A stretch of DNA of 64,000 bases from Girardinichthys multiradiatus (lineage: Eukaryota > Chordata > Actinopteri > Cyprinodontiformes > Goodeidae): positions 4,293,463 through 4,357,462 of the forward strand of contig NC_061804.1 of assembly GCF_021462225.1 (NCBI RefSeq), written 5' to 3'. The position numbers and the translations under genes were made by a program. Shown piece after piece: positions 48,275 to 60,130 of this stretch. Below the pieces are notes generated by a model. The model saw nothing but the letters and a program-made list of their open reading frames with translations, ran no database searches and was not told the DNA's origin. The stretch's first letter is position 1; every line of letters starts with the position of its first letter.

Positions 48275-48784
48275 CCTAGTTAAAGAGACAGTGAGAGCAG
48301 AGAGAAAGAGAATCACAGATAGATCTAAAGACTGGAAGACACTGAGAAATAAATCAGGCAATCGTCAACGATTGTCAGTGTAACCCAACACCTGCCGTTA
48401 GTTCTTTCTGGCCAGCCCTTTTATCATAAAGGCGCATGGTCCCGAACTACTCCCCATAACCCGAAAACCATAAGGCCTATTGACATCATTCTTGGAGCGT
48501 TAGTATCAGAACTGACAAGGGAATGATACTGTCAATCTTTTTTTTATATATATATATAAAATTAAAAACACAACACTCGGTAAAAAGAAAGGGAAATTAT
48601 AGCGCAAAAGTCAAAACTGCCGGAACATGCTCTCGAACAACTTCCTCTAACTCGGAAACTATAAGGGCTATGGATGTTATTCATGCACCATATGAATCAG
48701 CAGGCCTTGCTGAACTATCATGGAGATTTTCATGTGTAGGCAAAAACCTTTCTAGATTGTGTGACCCTGTAAAATTGTGGATCA

Positions 48785-49546
48785 TTTTGAAAATTTTTAA
48801 CCAGTACAATGGCTTTTTTACATGCATCATCATGTACCAGCAGATCAGTACGATCTCTGAAAACTAACGCTCCGTCCGACTTCTTCCATTGGCAATGTCC
48901 TCCAGCTGTGCCAAAGCTGCCATCGTTCCACAATTACGCACAACTTTACGCAGCTGTTTATGGACATGTGTGATTGTCTACAGCTTGTCTGCCTTAGGAA
49001 TCATCACACCTAACTAGTTAGGAATTAATCTGCTGATCCGACAGTTTTCCTCTCAGTGACAATGAAAGTGGCCCTTAGATGATTCACATGAATTTTATGC
49101 TCCTCGGCGCACAGACCAATGAGCATTTCCATCTACAGGTGACAAAAGCAGAGGACGTTTTCCAGTTTACATCAGACTGAAGTTGTTTCAATTATTTTCT
49201 GAGGTGTGTTACATTATTGTATGAGGCTAAATGTGATTCAGTTTCATTGCTCAGGTTTAAACTATAAAAGCTCAAACAGATGAAAAAACACTGGGTTTTA
49301 TGCTCCATGAATTAAATAAAACTGAATAGAGATTCAGTGTATATAGTTGAGGTTTAGTTCTCTGTAGTTTATTATTGTTAATTGAAAAAGTTTGCGTGGC
49401 TTCCACACATTTTCACGACAGGTCAACAATTTGCGTGGATTTACGCACACTTTCATGCAACGTTCATTTTTGTACATGCCAAATTGTGCGTAAAACATTG
49501 TGGCGCAGGTTTTTGTGCATAAGCACACTTTGTACACGAGGCCCCT
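48785..49546 (-). mobile_element. PIF/Harbinger-type transposon fragment
   Basis: On the minus strand the right edge reads GGGGCCTCGTGTACAAAGTG, a typical fish Harbinger terminus. Inside, the minus strand encodes a transposase N-terminus in two frames: MAALAQLEDIANGRSRTER, then LVFRDRTDLLVHDDA, matching the family's NGR..RERVFRDR.D.L..DD pattern. The catalytic part and the other terminus are missing. Inactive. Confidence 0.65.
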
Positions 49547-49989
49547 GGAGTCCAGGTCAAATCTTAAGTCTAGAGGGCACAAGACTGAGTCTGAATTATT
49601 ATATTTTTGCACCTTAAGTGCGACTCGAGTTGAAGTCTTTAACTGGAGACTTTAACTCTGCCATTCCAGTCAGCAGTGGCTTTTAGCAGGGAAATCTCAA
49701 ATGGATGCCATTTACCATGTCTTTTTCTTATTGTTAAATCTTGAACACTGACCTTAACTGAGCACAGTGAGGTCTGCAGTGCTTTAGATGTTGTTCTTGG
49801 GTTTGTTTAGTAACCTCTTGGTTGAACCCTTGATGTGCTCTTGGAGTAATTTTGGTTCAACAACCTCTCCTGGGAAGGTTTGTGAGATCTTTCAGTTATC
49901 AGAGAGGTTCTACTTAAACTATTTACTATATCTGCAGGTCAGACCTGGATTTTGCTTGTACAATTGAGCTCAGCATATTAAGAACATCA
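49547..49989. other. intergenic, nothing recognised
   Basis: No coding or repeat assignment possible. Confidence 0.35.
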
Positions 49990-50215
49990 CTTTAATCAGA
50001 GTTAATGCATAATTTAACAAAGAGGGGAATAATAACTTTTTTCCAGAGGGCCAGGTTGGTTTGGATACCTGTCCGGTTAATGAATAAAATGATCAATTCA
50101 AACTGCTTTTTGTATTTACTGTAATTATGTTTGTCTGATATTAACATTTTTTGATCTGAAACATTTAGTTGTGACAACAAAGAAATTTGCAAAGGGGGAA
50201 ACACTTTTTAATGGC
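49990..50215. mobile_element. MITE end fragment
   Basis: TAATTTAACAAAGAGGGGAA ... GGCCAGGTTGGTTTGGAT ... GATCTGAAACATTTAGTTGTGAC ... AAGGGGGAAACACTTTTTAA matches the 3' terminus pattern of a common fish DNA transposon whose opposite end type is at 14900-15110. Confidence 0.5.
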
Positions 50216-50299
50216 CCTGTTTATACTCATATATGTATATGATTGTTCTTTTTGTTTTTTAACTCCACTAAAGTTTATATATTTCTTCTTCCGACTGTG

Positions 50300-50580
50300 G
50301 CTCGTTTTGCAATACAAAAGTTGTGGTTTTGATGTCCAGCTTCTCCCATCACATGTCGATCTGCCCTTGGGCAAGGTACTTAACCCCAGGTTGCCTACCG
50401 ATCTGCACATCAAAGTATGAATGTGTGTGTATTCATACATTCATACTTTGATGTATGAATGTGTGTGTATTTTTGAGTGCGACTGGGCGAATGTTGCTCC
50501 AGTGTAAATCGTTTTGGGTGGTATTTATGTCTAGGAAAGTGCTATATAAATTCCCTCCATTTACTATTTATATTTAATGC
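50300..50580 (+). mobile_element. SINE fragment, same family as 61973-62228
   Basis: Shares CATGTCGATCTGCCCTTGGG, CAAGGTACTTAACCCCAGGTTGCCTACCGATCTG, a GTGAATG-like block, GTGCTATATAAATTC and a CCATTTAC end with the complete copy. The tRNA-like head is lost. A 40-bp ATGAATGTGTGTGTAT duplication lies in the middle. Confidence 0.75.
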
Positions 50581-51779
50581 GGGGAGCCTGTGAAACTGAA
50601 GCAAAAAATTATTGTTTGTGTGAACAAACTTGGTCAAAAAGTTGTGTTACTTCATCATTACTCTCATATGAGTAATGCACACTTAAAAGTCGTATTCGTC
50701 ATGAGGTTATTATAAGACTACGTAGCTCTCTTGATGAAATTGGTGATGTCTCCTCAGAATGACTAACAAACTGCTTAAACTAGTAGAATATTTTAGTTAT
50801 TAATAATGCCTGGAACTGCGTCATTTGTAAATTTGCTGTTTTTAATTGGCTACCATGCCTGTTGTCTTCATACATAGTTGGGAACTTGAACATCATAGCT
50901 CTTTGAGCAAAATTGTCAATGTTGAGAAGAAATGTTCTGCTTCATTTGTGATTTTAGCCAACTTATTAACAAAACTTAAATAAAAGCAAACCAATAGTGC
51001 ATTTTAAAGTTATAGAATAAGGGTCATTTGCCTTTTCTCCTTTTGATTTTGCTACATCTTTTGTCATCTTTTTCTTGCTATATTGGAGATGGGACAAGAA
51101 ATTGAACAAGCATTTCGTACCGCATATTTAAGAAAACCATGTGTCCAACAGAAGGCATATCTCCTGTATTTCTTATTTTTATAAAGCAACTCTGCCTCTC
51201 ACACTACAAGTTAAACAGGCCTAATATGGTATTATCAGATGAAGCTTCTAGGATAGTGACCTAAAAAAAAAGAGAGTTGTTTAAAATTTATAAGTGCTTT
51301 GCATGTGAACCTGGATAACATTTTTAGAGGTAACAGACATAACAAAACAAAAAAACACTAAAAACAAATTGGTAAAAAGCTGCATAAACATTCACAAATG
51401 ATTCAGCAGACGCCGTACCAAATGGTTTTTGCTTTGATGAAGGGCTTGTTATTATTATTTTCTATTATTTTCACCTATTTGCCTTATTTAAAACCTTTTT
51501 GAAAATTCAAATTCTGCATTTTATTGTAATTTTATTTTAAGAAGTGGAAAAATGTTTTGCTTTGTAAATACGGTATGTTCTAAAAATACAGACCAGTTGC
51601 AGGCACACACGCCTTGCTTTAAAGAAAGGTAATTAAGTAGAAGCAGCAAAACAAAAGTAAATAACCTTTAGAGAATGACTAAGGACAATCCCTGATCTAA
51701 AATGAGGAACAAAAAGAGAAAATTATTTTTAGGATGCTCATTTTGGAGTGATATCATCACATTAATTATTTGTATTGTT
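50581..51779. other. intergenic, upstream of unit 4
   Basis: Faint traces of the family 5' flank (AACTGCGTCATTTGTAAATT, ACCAATAGTGCATTTTAAAG) correspond to blocks at 5.75 and 30.35 kb. This suggests that the duplicated segment extends here but is old. No gene. Confidence 0.45.
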
Positions 51780-51959
51780 TGTGTGAACTGCTCCCTCCAC
51801 TTAAATGCTGACGTACTTAAAAGGGTGTGTTAAGGTATGTTTAAATTGTTTTGAGGGAGGCAAAACAAAATAATAAGGTGAGTTTTTTATGCAAACATAG
51901 CCAAACATTTAAGGTCACCAGCTAAAAGTAAATTAATGTGCAGGATCTACCTGAGCAAC
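51780..51959 (+). promoter_or_regulatory. decayed family promoter block, unit 4
   Basis: Retains GTGTGTTAAGGTATGTTTAAA and AAAATAATAAGGTGAG-like spacing before the signal exon, and CAGGATCTACCTGAGCAACATG as the leader. No good TATA box remains (ACATTTAAGG is the nearest). Confidence 0.5.
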
Positions 51960-53800
51960 ATGAAGCTGACGTTTTTTTTTTTTGTCTCATCTGGGCGCTC
52001 AACAGCACAGATAATTCTTATAATACGTATAATCTTTATAAAACAGTTAGTGTTATAGAAGCAAATTTAAAGATTAGGTTTTTTATATGTAATGATATTC
52101 TTTAACTCTACCTCCTTTTTTAAGCCTTTTTCTTACATAGGGTAAAATATTGGTTAGATGCTGAAGATTGTGAGATTGTTGAAATGTTAAAGTTCTGAAC
52201 ATAGGTAGATTGGCGTGTAGGTTTTAAAACACAAGACTTTTACTTATTTCTTTGTGTTCGAGTTTATAACAGAAAATCATCTCTAACATATTATTACAAT
52301 AATTGACTCACTTCAAAGTTAGAGTATTTACATTAACATACAAAAAATTCTAAGACAATCAAATATTCAGAAAGCAAACATAAGTGTAGAACGTATGAAC
52401 TAAGAGTACAAAGAACAGAAGTTAGTTTACCTTTCTCATATATTTGAATTTCAGATGCTAAGAAACATTTATAAAAAATCTTATCACACTGAATAATTTA
52501 TGGGTTGAATGTTTGTAAGAGAATTATGAGTTTTAAGACATTGAAAGAACAGTGACAGCTGGAACAAACATATCTCCAGTGCTTGGGTTCATAGCCCTAA
52601 TCGCATGTGCAGTGACTAGAAGCTTCGGTGCCTTCCCCGTCATGCAGAGTGTTGGTTTAAAGTCCAGTGGCCCAGTTTGCTGTGGGACCAATTGGTGCAA
52701 TAATCCACAAGCAATAACCACAACACGAACATCTGCAGTGTCAGCTTCAACTATTACAAATGTAGCTCCAGCCACCACAACTGCAACAAGAGGTAACAAA
52801 TAAAAGACTTTTTAGTATTATAAATGCTATAAAAATATAAATAAATATAAAAATAAGCTCAGAAATCCTGATATTTTAGCTTTTGACTGCATCCTTGAAA
52901 CATGTAAAACAATTACTTTTAATTTCAGTATTTCCTTCTGATTCCAGCTTGAACCCTGCAGTGGATAACCTGCTCAGGTGTGTTCAAGCACAGTTTCTGT
53001 GACATGTGGCTCAGAGGTGATGTGTATAACAGCTTCCATCCTAGGTATTCCACTCATGACGTATTTTACTGTATTGCCAAATTCCAGTCAGGGTCTGTAA
53101 GGTTTGTTCTCTATAAAGAACAACCTGCTCTTAGACTCTGCAGCTACTTCATCTGGAGCAAAAAAACAACAAATCTTCAAAGGCTATGCCGCATCCTCTC
53201 TGTGTCCGAGCACAGGCAGTCAGACGTTTTCAGTTAGCTTGGTTTTCCAAAGAGCTATTTCATCTGCTGAGTGCTGAAGCACCAGTGACTGTCACAACTC
53301 ACAAACCCTGCTGTGTAAGTTTCATCACGGGTTGAGGGTCTTTATTTTATATTTAAATACATACAATGAAAATACTAAAAATAGTAAATCACATAGGCTC
53401 AAAATCCAAGGTTTTTTGTCTACATCTTTCAAATTTCTATTTTTGCTCTACAGTTAAATAGACAAGAATTACTGGTTTTAAAAGGTGGACGATATCTACA
53501 ATAGCCGGTGGAACAATAGCAGCTCCGGTGTTTGGCTCTAAAACTCCAAACACATGTTCCTGCTGTAAGCCTGGCTACTTCATGCAGAATGATGATTCAA
53601 TCTCCAGTGGAACCAACTTGCTGTGACAGCAGTGTCCTGTGTCAAGACCTAAATGCATTAATCCTAGCATCAGCCACCACAACTACAGCTCTAGCTACAC
53701 CTGCAGCACCAACTACAACGCTATCTTGAACCACTCAAAGTACAGATGCAACTACAGCTTCAGCTACAACAAAAGCAGCACCAACATTGGATTTTGTGGG
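51960..53800 (+). pseudogene. LU/mucin family pseudogene, unit 4
   Basis: Recognisable pieces: a signal exon at 51960-52012 (ATGAAGCTGACG, then a 13-T run that shifts the frame; donor GT changed to AT). An exon-5-like LU half lies at 52553-52792 (FPVMQSVGLKSSGPVCCGTN, WCNNPQ, then a short Thr-rich stretch and a GT donor); the first two cysteines of this half are altered. An exon-2-like piece lies at 52948-53044 (5 nt shorter than 102, ending in the same CAGCTTCCATCCTAG). An exon-3-like piece lies at 53144-53314, with in-frame TGA in GCTGAGTGCTGA. A second exon-5-like piece lies at about 53505-53800, with a Thr/Ala-rich tail interrupted by TGA. The exon-5-like piece preceding exons 2 and 3 implies an internal duplication or rearrangement before decay. 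Confidence 0.85.
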
Positions 53801-53834
53801 GCAATGTTGGCAGGGTAAACCCACATATTTTGTG

Positions 53835-54000
53835 GATATCACCTACATTCAAATTCAAATTCAAAGATACTTTATTGATCCCCGAGGGGAAGTTAGAATT
53901 CCAGTACAACCCATCCAAACATACATCATGACACAAGACAAGGGGGGACGGGTCACCGAGGCTTTGCTGCCCACTCACAAGCGCTGCCCTTGCTAGATGA
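53835..54000 (-). mobile_element. LINE 3'-end fragment
   Basis: ATTCAAATTCAAATTCAAAG followed by ATACTTTATTGATCCCCGAGGGGAA is the reverse complement of a common fish LINE 3' UTR ending in tandem TTTGAA units. It inserted at the end of the unit 4 pseudogene. The upstream element body is absent or unrecognisable. Confidence 0.65.
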
Positions 54001-56004
54001 GAAAAGAGGCCACATTAGGAAAGTAGAGGGAAAAAATCATATTTCACACTTTATCCTTAGCAGGATACAGTTTGAGATTGCCAAAAACCTCAGCACAAAG
54101 AAGCAACAAGTTGACAAAACAACATCATGCCGGGAACGGTGAAGGTGGTGTGAGGGGTGCATATGTTTATCTTGAGCATGTGTGTGTGTGCAAGTGAGTG
54201 TGTGCAAGTAAGTCCATGAAGCACTGTCACAGAGGCCATTGTCCTTGATGGTACGTTGGAATGTTCATCAACTGGCCACAAAGTTCTGAGCAGGTCCACA
54301 GATGTCCTCAGGGAAGGGAGGGGGCAGAGGGAGCAGAGCGTCATGTTTACATAACACATGGGCCTTGTGTTGGAATATCCAAATGGGCCCGTTATAAGTG
54401 TTATGAATTTGGGCCTAGAAAAATTGGTAGATCCATTTGTAGTTTGACCACATTTCCTTCTTGTGGTTACAATTCAAGTGAGATACAAGGCACTACAAAC
54501 CAGATTTTTGAACATGAACAAGTCATGAAGATATTGTTAATATCACATTTCTAAGGTGGTTTTACAAAATTACACCCTATAAGTGTTGTAGAAGTTGAAC
54601 TATAAAAGTTAATATTTTTCACATATTAAAGGTGAGAGATCCCAAAATGCTTCACGATGCTGCTTCTCATTTTGCTGAACAATAAAACATTATATGTACT
54701 TTCAGGTTCTTATTTTAATAACCATACTGTTGGTGCAGGTTTTATATTTTGTTCTAAATGTGATCTCTGTTTCTTTGGGAACACTATTCACTGTGCTAAC
54801 CCTTATTAATAGACAGTCTATAGGTCAAACGCAGTTTACAGTGCACGATAAAGCAGTTACCTTTGTCTGTTTGGTTGTAGAGCAACAAGGATTTCTTTGA
54901 GGTTTTGCTATGCACATGGACACCCCTCTTGGCATTTGCATCTCTCTATGTGTTTCGAAGCTGCTTGTCTTGTAATATGTGTTTCCAGGGTTGTGTCAAA
55001 AATGTTGAACCTCTGAATTAAAGTTGCAATTTGCAGGCTGATGGCTCTTGTTACCAGCTCTCCCAGAGCTCTCCCAGAGCTGGTAACAAGTTGCCAGATT
55101 TTCATTTTTTGGTACAACATGCAATCCTATGTGAGATTTTCCCCAATTTTATCTATTTTTTTCTTCCAGAACAAATAATGGACAATTTTAAGGTAAACAG
55201 AAACTAAATTAAATTAACATTTTGGCTTGCAATGCGAAAGGAGGAGAAATAACAGATAAACTACACAAACGGCATCCCATTATCAACAGTGTGTTTAGGA
55301 CCAGTGCTCCTCGAGACCAAACAAACATCTTCTGGTTGTTTGGTCCCAGTGGCTTGGTTCTACCCTCAAGTTACTTACCACAACACCTCAGATGAAAGAG
55401 AGTCAGAAACCTGTTCACTTTTACTCAGGTAAAGACCCATCTCTCATGCTCTCTCACCTGCTTCCGTTACCCCAGACAGAGAGCTGCTTACTGGAATAAA
55501 AACCCTCAAAAACAAAACCCTCAAAAACAAGCCAAGAACCTCTGTGCCATGCAAACCAGTCTGCCCTCCAACACTCTGTTCCTCTGCCACCATCTCCAAG
55601 CTCCAGCAACCCACGGAACCTAATCCTAAAATTCCACAAGTAAGAACAATTCATATCAGAATATCTTTGACCGAGTCCCATGTGACTTCCTCTACTATTC
55701 TCAACATTTCAGTAAACCTGCATCCAAATCCCTGGAAACCAAGACCTGTATGTTACGTTGTGTTCTTATAATAAAGTGAATTAAGGTCACTTAGAAAAAG
55801 CATGAGATATAACTTAAATGATCATACCGTAAAGGTAAACTTTGCTTCAAAAAGGCCAATCAAAGCAGAACAAAGAAAATGCACGTACTAATGGTAAAAT
55901 CTTCTTTCCTCAAAGGGGTGATGTTCAAGTTTGTCAGGTATGAGTTTGGAATGTTACAACTATGTGACTCTGCCTTAGGTCTCTGTGGTGCCAAAACGTA
56001 TATT
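54001..56004. other. intergenic, mostly unassigned
   Basis: Only short frames without family signature (for example 54261-54554 and 55544-55771). Contains the perfect hairpin listed separately. No host exon supported. Confidence 0.4.
55048..55091. repeat. 44-bp perfect hairpin
   Basis: CTTGTTACCAGCTCT (55048-55062) and its exact reverse complement AGAGCTGGTAACAAG (55077-55091) around a 14-nt spacer that repeats CTCCCAGAG. Confidence 0.85.
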
Positions 56005-56320
56005 AGAATCAGAATCAGCTTTATTGCCAGGTTTGTACAGACAAACAAGGAATTTGACTCCGGTACACTTTGCTCTCAATAATAAAGAATATCTTTTTAA
56101 ATGTACATATATACACAATTGACTTTACAATGGAATATAATATGAGATCAGTCCAAGTATGCAAGGTGTTCTGAAACTCTGACTGTCAAGTATTCAACAG
56201 AGAAACAGCCTGGGGAAAGAAACTGTCTCTGTGGCAGCTGGTTTAGCAGACAGTGGTCGGTAGCGCTGATCTGCAGGTAAAAGCCTAAACTGTTTGTATG
56301 CAGGGTGTGTGGGGTAGAGG
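56005..56320 (-). pseudogene. CR1/Rex1-like LINE 3' end
   Basis: Minus strand encodes THPAYKQFRLLPADQRYRPL followed by SAKPAATETVSFPRLFLC, the C-terminus of the same LINE group as at 60-64 kb. The UTR follows, with GAGTCAAATTCCTTGTTTGT and ending in AATAAAGCTGATTCTGATTC, the tandem GATTCT tail. It is 5'-truncated. Confidence 0.75.
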
Positions 56321-56756
56321 GTGACACAGGAGTGGATTTTCTCTCCTGTCCCATCCCGCTCCCACAGAAAAATGTCTTGTCCCATCTCCCTCCCAGGCCA
56401 GCATAAAAAAAAAAATCCTGTCCCGTCCGACTCCTGGTAAATTGACTCCCACTCCCATTCCGCTCCCATTTAGAATGACTCCCACTCCTGTGCCACTCTC
56501 ATTTTTGTTTTCTTCATTTAGTCTTTTGACAATTTAATTGTTTGAAGAATCAGTTAGGTCCCTGTTTTTAGCTGTAGTAAAGGCCAGTTAAAGTAAAAAA
56601 AATAATAATGAAGAAATAATAAAATATGAAACAAGGAAACAGACCATGCCTTGAATAAACAAAATGTACATAGTTGTATTTTACTCATTTATTAAGTGAT
56701 TGTTTCCTTTGAACAATGATATTACTTTTATGTTTCAAATTGCTGAAATGAAACAA

Positions 56757-58342
56757 AAATTCAATTCAATTCAGTTTATTTATATAGCGCCACTTCACAA
56801 CACGTTGTCTCAAGGCACTTCACAAGTCAAGTACATACATTCCAATTAATCCTAACAATTGAACAGTGCAGTCAGATTCAGTTATTTATTCAAATTGGAT
56901 AAAAAGTTTTTCTATCTAAGGAAACCCAGCAGATTGCATCCAGTCAGTGACTTGCAGCATTCCCTCCTCCTGGATGAGCATGTAGAGACAGTGGACAGTC
57001 ACTGGCGTTGACTTTGCAGCAATCCCTCATACTGAGCATGCATGTAGCGACAGTGGAGAGGAAAAACTCCCTTTTAACAGGAAGAAATCTCCAGCAGAAC
57101 CAGGCTCAGTGTGAGCGGCCATCTGCCACGACCGACTGGGGGTTTGAGAGAGCAGAGCAGAGACACAAAGAGAACAAAGAAGCACTGATCCAGGAGTACT
57201 TTCTATGGGAAGGAAAAGTAAATGTTAATGGATGTAGCTCCTTTAGTCGTTTCACCTAGACAGAAAGAACAGATAAACTCTGAGCCAGTTTTCAAGGTTA
57301 GAGTCTGAAAGAGAGCACATAGAGTTAGTCACAGTAAAATCTGTCAATCGCCATGTCTAGGAGAGAGAAAGGGTTAAACACTAAAAGACAGGGCTATGTG
57401 GATCATCGGTAGAGGGTGAGCATTAAGTTGTTGCCAGCAGAAGCTTGGACAATGCCCCTCTCCAGAAAGGTGTCACAGGTAGACACAGAGCCAGGCCAGG
57501 TGTAGCTTCTAGGAAGAGAAAAGAGAGAACAAGGTTAAAAGCTGAAATAACAGCAAATAATGCAAAATTGGAGAGTAGTGTGAGAATGTAGCGAAGAGGG
57601 TGAAAGTGGTCATTGTGTCCTCGAGCAGCCTAAGCCTATAGCAGCATAACTACACAGATAGTTTCGTTCAGATTATTTAGTTAAACGGTGCTTATTTACA
57701 ACAATGTCGTCTCAAGGAACCCCACAAAGGGTCCCACTGATGGTTATTGTTATACTAAAAACCACAAGGATTGGGATACCTCTCTCTGTCAGACTGATTA
57801 TAACCATTGGAAAAGAGAAGGGGTCATACAGGTAGCAGAAATGGAGGGTGTGTTTGCACCTCAACCATAACTGAGCCGGTTTAGGCTAAACCTGTCTCCC
57901 CCTTACTCCATCCAACAGGGAGGGAGGAAGGCTCCCTCCCTGATAAACTAAGCCACTCTAACTATAAGCTTTATCAAAAAGGAAAGTTTTAAGCCTAGCC
58001 TTAAAAGTAGACAGGGTGTCTGCCTCACGGACTAAAACTGGGAGCTGGTTCCACAGGAGAGGAGCCTGATAACTAAAGGATCTGCCTCCCATTCTACTTC
58101 TAGAGACTCTAGGAACCACCAGTAAACCTGCAGTCTGAGAACAAAGTGCTCTGTTAGGAACATATGGACCAATCAGATCTCTGATGTATGATGGAGCTAG
58201 ATCATTAAGGGCTTTATATGTGAGGAGGAGAATTTTAAATTCTATTCTGGATTTAACAGGGAGCCAATGAAGGGAAGCTAAAATAGGAGAAATATGATCT
58301 CTCTTTTTAATTTTCATCAGAAATCTTGCTGCAGCATTTTGA
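56757..58342 (-). mobile_element. 5'-truncated L2-like LINE
   Basis: On the minus strand the element ends in tandem GAATT units (TTCAATTCAATTCAG on +). It has a UTR of about 1.2 kb and the last about 130 codons of the polymerase. It sits precisely inside sequence that is continuous in the left inverted-repeat arm, so it is the younger event there. AACAAAA-like sequence on both sides may be the target duplication. Confidence 0.75.
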
Positions 58343-58345
58343 ATG
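57958..58345 (-). pseudogene. L2-like reverse transcriptase C-terminus
   Basis: QNAAARFLMKIKKRDHISPI then LASLHWLPVKSRIEFKILLL, TYKALNDLAPSYIRDLI, RMGGRSFSYQAPLLWNQLP and STFKARLKTFLFDKAYS. This is the highly conserved C-terminal region of L2-group LINE proteins. The open frame extends a little upstream into arm sequence (MFTKYSSLAW), which is not LINE. Confidence 0.85.
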
Positions 58346-58890
58346 CACCAAGCAAGAGAACTATACTTGGTGAACAAAATTGCAAAAAGGCATTACCTTC
58401 ACAATTTTGAAACTGTACCTCAATGGTTCACAGCCCTGGTCCTCAGGGACCCCTTCTCTGCTAGTTTTAGATGTTTGTCTGCTCCAGAACACCTGATTCA
58501 AATTCTGACATGACCTCCTATACAGGCATCAAGAATGGAGGGTCAAACTGGACAAGATTAACACAATAAAATCATCATAAATAAATGAAGTAAATGTAAC
58601 ATGAAAGAAATGTAACATTAAATGTGCCATTAAATTAAAGGTACCATTTAATTATTTAATACATCATTAGAAACAATAAATGTACCATTATATCATGAAA
58701 TTTACTATTATGCAATTAAATGTGCCACTGAATAATTAAGTATAATTTTAAAGGCGACATGACGTAATTAGTGTTACACTTCATATTTAATGATGTATTA
58801 AATAAATTGTACATTTAATGGTACATTCAATTTTTTTTTCTATTTCACTTCGTATTTATTTAATATCTTCCCTTGATGATGAAGCCTTCT

Positions 58891-59485
58891 ACGGAGCCCG
58901 CGAGGGGACATGGGGGAATTTCCTGGCGCCATACGTTTGCGTTCTCACGCAATAGTCTTTGTGTTATCTTGCAATACTTTGTGGGGTAGTTTCCAAACCA
59001 GATAACTGCCAAAATGAAACAAACACTACACCCGTTTTGAGATTTATTGAGTTTTATTTTGAAATCGGCATTAAATAAAATGATCTTCAATCAGACTAAA
59101 AGACAGTTATTATCCACTAGCTGTCAGACTACTGAACTTTGGACAATAATGCTGCATGAAACCACATCTGTGACACTTTATTAGCTTATTGCTGCTGCAT
59201 GATGTGTACTTTTTTTTACGCCATTAGTGTTTTTGTTTTTATCGTGATTTGAACGGTTCTTCTTATCCTAAGCATTTAATCGCATTGTTGATTGCATGTT
59301 AACCTGCATATGACAAATAATCCATATCAGTGCTATTTGTTTGGTGAGCAGTTTGTCATCTGTGCTGCTGTTCCAAAATGCACAGCTTTATCAAGGCGAT
59401 TAACAACTTTTGCTAGCGAACGCAAAAGTATTGCGTGGAGACGCAAAAGAAAATAAAAATCCCATGTCCCCTCACGGGCTTCCGT
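58891..59485. mobile_element. MITE inside the inverted-repeat arm, copy 2
   Basis: ACGGAGCCCGCGAGGGGACA at the left and TGTCCCCTCACGGGCTTCCGT at the right; 595 bp. Inverted relative to 23881-24434. Confidence 0.75.
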
Positions 59486-59664
59486 ACCTTACCTCTTCAA
59501 TCTTTAGCGCACATGCAGCAATTTGTTGGTCAGATAAGACTTGACACATGTTGGTACTTTTGGTTTGATGAATGAAGAGATGCAGGGTTGATTTAATCCA
59601 GAATCTGTTTTACAAGTGTCCTTTAATCACTGCTGTACTTGATTACGACTAAACACGTTTTACA

Positions 59665-60130
59665 AGCAGCAGACTGCGTGTTAAAACCGCTACATTCAAT
59701 TCTCCTGAAGTTTGGTAATATTTGAGACTTTCCTGTCAGCTCTATGAGTTTAATAGGTAAGTCCTTACTTCTGACTTACGTTGCTAATCCAATTTTACCA
59801 CGTCAAGTTCTCCACCTGCGTTTGCTCCAAACATCCTGAATGCAGGTGGAAAACATCGATCAGAAGCACTGTTGGCTTGTGGGTCGTGTAGTTCGTTTGA
59901 CTCGCATTATAGTATAGGCTTCTTGGAAAAAAAACTACACGATGGCGGCGTCGATCCAAGTTTTTTTTTTCTTAAAGTTTATAACAAAGTCTCAGTTTTA
60001 CATTTCCAAGGACAATTAATCCTAGTTTATTTTCCCTCCTATTAGTTAGCTCCCGCTTCCGTTCATTTTCTATCCTGTACCGTCCCAATCACGTGATCTT
60101 TACTGATGCTGTCTCCCGTCCCATTCCCAT
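59665..60130. other. spacer, nothing recognised
   Basis: Possible remnant of the G-rich inverted-repeat block near 60050-60150 (CTCCCGTCCCATTCCCATGG). No gene. Confidence 0.35.

Larger units (their letters stand above)
56321..59664 (-). repeat. right arm of the long inverted repeat
   Basis: Reverse complement of 23686-25432: block order is mirrored and the MITE is in the same relative place. An L2-like LINE (about 56757-58342) interrupts this arm only, and the flanking arm sequence resumes after it (TGCACCAAGCAAGAGAACTATACTTGGTGAAC). The arms are about 31 kb apart and bracket the Tc1, unit 3 and unit 4. Confidence 0.85.
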
